Source of the DNA: Methylobacteriaceae bacterium
GTDB lineage: Bacteria; Pseudomonadota; Alphaproteobacteria; Rhizobiales; Beijerinckiaceae
Direction of reading: 5' to 3'
NCBI GenBank assembly: GCA_020638135.1
Contig: JACKJE010000041.1
Span: 1-7,912, forward strand
Length of the DNA: 7,912 bases
Shown here: positions 6,454 through 7,912 of the stretch, piece after piece
Numbering within the stretch: the stretch's first letter is position 1
Layout: each line of letters opens with the position of its first letter
Made by a program: the position numbers and the translations under genes
The notes under the pieces: generated by a model
What the model saw: the letters and a program-made list of their open reading frames with translations, nothing else
The model's database searches: none
Told to the model about the DNA's origin: nothing

Positions 6454-6482
6454 TTGACACCACTTGGCAGGGCCGGACTAAG
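6454..6482 (+). promoter_or_regulatory. Promoter for rplJ–rplL
   Basis: CTTGACA, with a perfect TTGACA -35 at 6454–6459, is followed after exactly 17 bases by ACTAAG (6477–6482), a weak -10. The strong -35 and its place at the head of a long leader support it as the main rplJ promoter. Transcription would start near 6489, giving a leader of about 425 nt. Confidence 0.55.
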
Positions 6483-6487
6483 CCGCT

Positions 6488-6913
6488 AAAAGGCCTCCTC
6501 CGGGGCTGGACGCCTTTTGCGGCCCCGTTCCAATTCATCTTCCGCACGCTTGGCGTTTTCCCGCAACGGGTGGCGTCGCGCGCGCGGCGGACGTGACCTT
6601 GAGCTTCGGGCTTTCTGACGCTTTGGGTCGCATCCTGTCCGAGACTGCCGGCGCCGCGGGGCATCCCGCGGCTTAATCGGGTGAGGCGCCGCCAGCGCCG
6701 AATCGGCCTGCATAGACGGGGAAGAGCAGAATTTTAGGGCCAATCGCCGTCTCGACAGAGAGGGTGGGGCGTCCTGATTTGGTTCGAACCCTCTGATCCA
6801 CGGAAGACCCTCGGGTCCTCCAGGAGGACAGGAACACGGCGCCGGCGATCGCAAGATTTCCGGCAAACAACGGAGCGACAATTTCGGTTGTCGCTTTCAA
6901 GGAGAAGAGCACC
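6488..6913 (+). promoter_or_regulatory. Structured rplJ leader (L10-leader type)
   Basis: This gene-free stretch is full of short perfect helices: AAAAGGC/GCCTTTT (6488–6494 with 6512–6518), CCGCGGG/CCCGCGG (6654–6671), AGACGG/CCGTCT (6714–6719 with 6747–6752), AGAGGGT/ACCCTCT (6759–6765 with 6788–6794), GTCCTCC/GGAGGAC (6815–6829), GCCGG…CCGGC enclosing GATC-GCAA-GATT with a GNRA loop (6841–6864), and AGCGACAA/TTGTCGCT (6874–6895). The last ends five bases before the GGAG ribosome site of rplJ. In bacteria the L10–L7/L12 complex is known to bind the rplJ leader and repress translation; position and structure suggest this is that element. Which helices form the L10 site is not known from sequence alone. 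No tRNA or coding frame with recognisable content is seen. Confidence 0.6.
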
Positions 6914-7429
6914 GTGGACAGAGCGGAGAAGAAAGAGGCGGTAGCGTCGTTGAACGGGGTCTTTTCGAAGACTTCGGTCGTCGTCGTCGCCCATTACTCC
7001 GGCCTGACGGTGGCCCAGATGCAAAAGCTGCGCGCTCAGATGCGCGAAGCCGGGGCCACGGTCCAGGTCGCCAAGAACCGCCTGGTCAAGATCGCTCTCG
7101 ACGGCACCGACGTCGCCTCCATCGGCGCCCTGATGAAGGGCCCGACCCTGATCGCCTATTCGGACGATCCGGTGGCGGCGCCGAAAGCGGCCGTGGCATT
7201 CGCCAAGGACCACGACAAGTTCGTGATCCTGGGCGGCGCCATGGGCGCGACGGCCCTCAACCCGGACGGCGTGAAGTCGCTTGCGACCATGCCCTCCCTC
7301 GACGAACTGCGCGCCAAGCTCGTGGGCCTCATCCAGGCTCCCGCGACCAAGCTGGCCCAGCTTTCGACGGCGCCCGCGGCCAAGCTCGCGCGCGTGTTCG
7401 GGGCCTATGCCAATAGAGACGCGGCCTGA
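6914..7429 (+). CDS. rplJ: 50S ribosomal protein L10
   Basis: A 171-residue L10, the usual length. It starts with GTG at 6914, nine bases after GGAG. The N-terminal rRNA/L11-binding domain carries MDRAEKKEAVASLNGVF, VVVAHYSGLTVAQMQKLR, VAKNRLVKIAL and MKGPTLIAYS; the C-terminal part (LIQAPATKLAQLSTAPAAKLARVFGAYA, read in parts) is the long helix that anchors the L7/L12 dimers. L10 forms the base of the ribosomal stalk that recruits translation GTPases and, with L7/L12, is the expected repressor of this operon through the upstream leader. No frame damage is seen. rplL follows after 51 bases. Confidence 0.97.
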   Translation: MDRAEKKEAVASLNGVFSKTSVVVVAHYSGLTVAQMQKLRAQMREAGATVQVAKNRLVKIALDGTDVASIGALMKGPTLIAYSDDPVAAPKAAVAFAKDHDKFVILGGAMGATALNPDGVKSLATMPSLDELRAKLVGLIQAPATKLAQLSTAPAAKLARVFGAYANRDAA

Positions 7430-7480
7430 CGGCCGGCATTTGCAATATCGCCAATCGAACCTATCTGAAGGACTGAACCA

Positions 7481-7861
7481 ATGGCCAATCTCGAAAAGAT
7501 CGTCGAAGAACTGTCGTCGCTGACGGTTCTGGAAGCCGCCGAACTCGCCAAGCTTCTCGAAGAGAAGTGGGGCGTGTCGGCTGCGGCCGCTGTCGCGGTT
7601 GCGGCTGCTCCGGCCGCTGGCGGCGGCGCCGCCGCTCCGGCCGAAGAGAAGACCGAATTCACGGTCGTGCTCGCCGCCGCCGGCGACAAGAAGATCGAAG
7701 TCATCAAGGAAGTGCGCGCGATCACCGGTCTCGGCCTCAAGGAAGCCAAGGACCTGGTCGAAGGCGCGCCGAAGACCGTCAAGGAAGGCGCCACCAAGGA
7801 CGACGCCGACAAGATCAAGGCCCAGCTCGAAAAGGCCGGCGCCAAGGTCGAGCTCAAGTAA
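7481..7861 (+). CDS. rplL: 50S ribosomal protein L7/L12
   Basis: A 126-residue L7/L12. The N-terminal dimerisation and L10-binding domain is residues 1–33 (MANLEKIVEELSSLTVLEAAELAKLLEEKWGV, read in parts). An alanine/proline/glycine-rich flexible hinge follows (about 34–57), then the globular C-terminal domain (EKTEFTVVLAAAGDKKIEVIK, TGLGLKEAKDLVEGAPKTVKEG, LEKAGAKVELK), whose GLGLKEAK helix contacts elongation and release factors. The ribosome site GAAGGA lies at 7467–7472, eight bases before ATG. As the multi-copy stalk protein it is normally made in excess of L10. rpoB is expected next, past the right edge; the remaining 51 bases hold only a small GCCGC/GCGGC stem (7870–7883). Confidence 0.97.
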   Translation: MANLEKIVEELSSLTVLEAAELAKLLEEKWGVSAAAAVAVAAAPAAGGGAAAPAEEKTEFTVVLAAAGDKKIEVIKEVRAITGLGLKEAKDLVEGAPKTVKEGATKDDADKIKAQLEKAGAKVELK

Positions 7862-7912
7862 TCGTGCGCGCCGCGCAGGCGGCGTGATGCGTTGTTCCGG
7901 TCCCGGGGTTCG

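Noticed and set aside
6781..6790. GGTTCGAACC, resembling a tRNA T-loop
   Set aside because: The flanking bases do not make a T stem (TTTGG against CCTCT), and no acceptor, D or anticodon arm is found. It is a plain 10-base palindrome within the rplJ leader.
7590..7655. Alanine/glycine-rich low-complexity repeat
   Set aside because: It is the normal flexible hinge of L7/L12, not a DNA repeat element.

Overview
The window is high-GC DNA carrying the secE–nusG–rplK–rplA–rplJ–rplL block that normally lies upstream of rpoB. The protein sequences (NusG with HLIKNTPKVTGFLGAD, L11 with MAKKIAGYIKLQVPAGAANPSPP read in pieces, L10 with a GTG start, L7/L12 of 126 aa) point to an alphaproteobacterium, probably Hyphomicrobiales and perhaps near the methylotroph/Beijerinckiaceae side. 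The genus cannot be fixed from this sequence alone.

Layout, left to right. (1) 1–1523, minus strand: a large multi-pass membrane protein, cut by the left edge, pointing away from secE. (2) 1524–1751: a divergent intergenic region with a candidate promoter for secE. (3) secE, then nusG, both plus strand. The first ~60 codons of nusG are broken by clustered small indels. (4) A vapBC-type toxin–antitoxin pair on the minus strand, tail-to-tail with nusG, with an AT-rich palindrome upstream. (5) A rhodanese-domain gene, plus strand. (6) A promoter, an intrinsic-terminator-like hairpin and a leader with a strong candidate L1-protein binding stem, followed by rplK and rplA. The end of rplK and the first ~100 codons of rplA are again damaged by clustered indels. 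(7) A strong terminator, then a SAM-dependent methyltransferase gene with its own promoter-like region. (8) A ~430-nt structured leader of L10-leader type, then rplJ and rplL. rpoB would be expected just beyond the right edge.

The ribosomal genes supply the L1 stalk (L1), the GTPase-associated centre (L11) and the L7/L12 stalk with its base (L10). SecE is the small translocon subunit and NusG links transcription to translation or Rho. What is unusual is that the block is split into three units by accessory genes: vapBC plus rhodanese, then the methyltransferase. Each ribosomal unit has its own promoter and a leader suited to autogenous control.

Two patches (about 1975–2150 and 4465–4815) contain a dense mix of single-base insertions and deletions inside essential genes, while the adjoining coding sequence is clean. 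The most economical reading is locally poor consensus sequence rather than real gene decay, so the breaks in nusG and rplA should not be taken as biology without checking reads.
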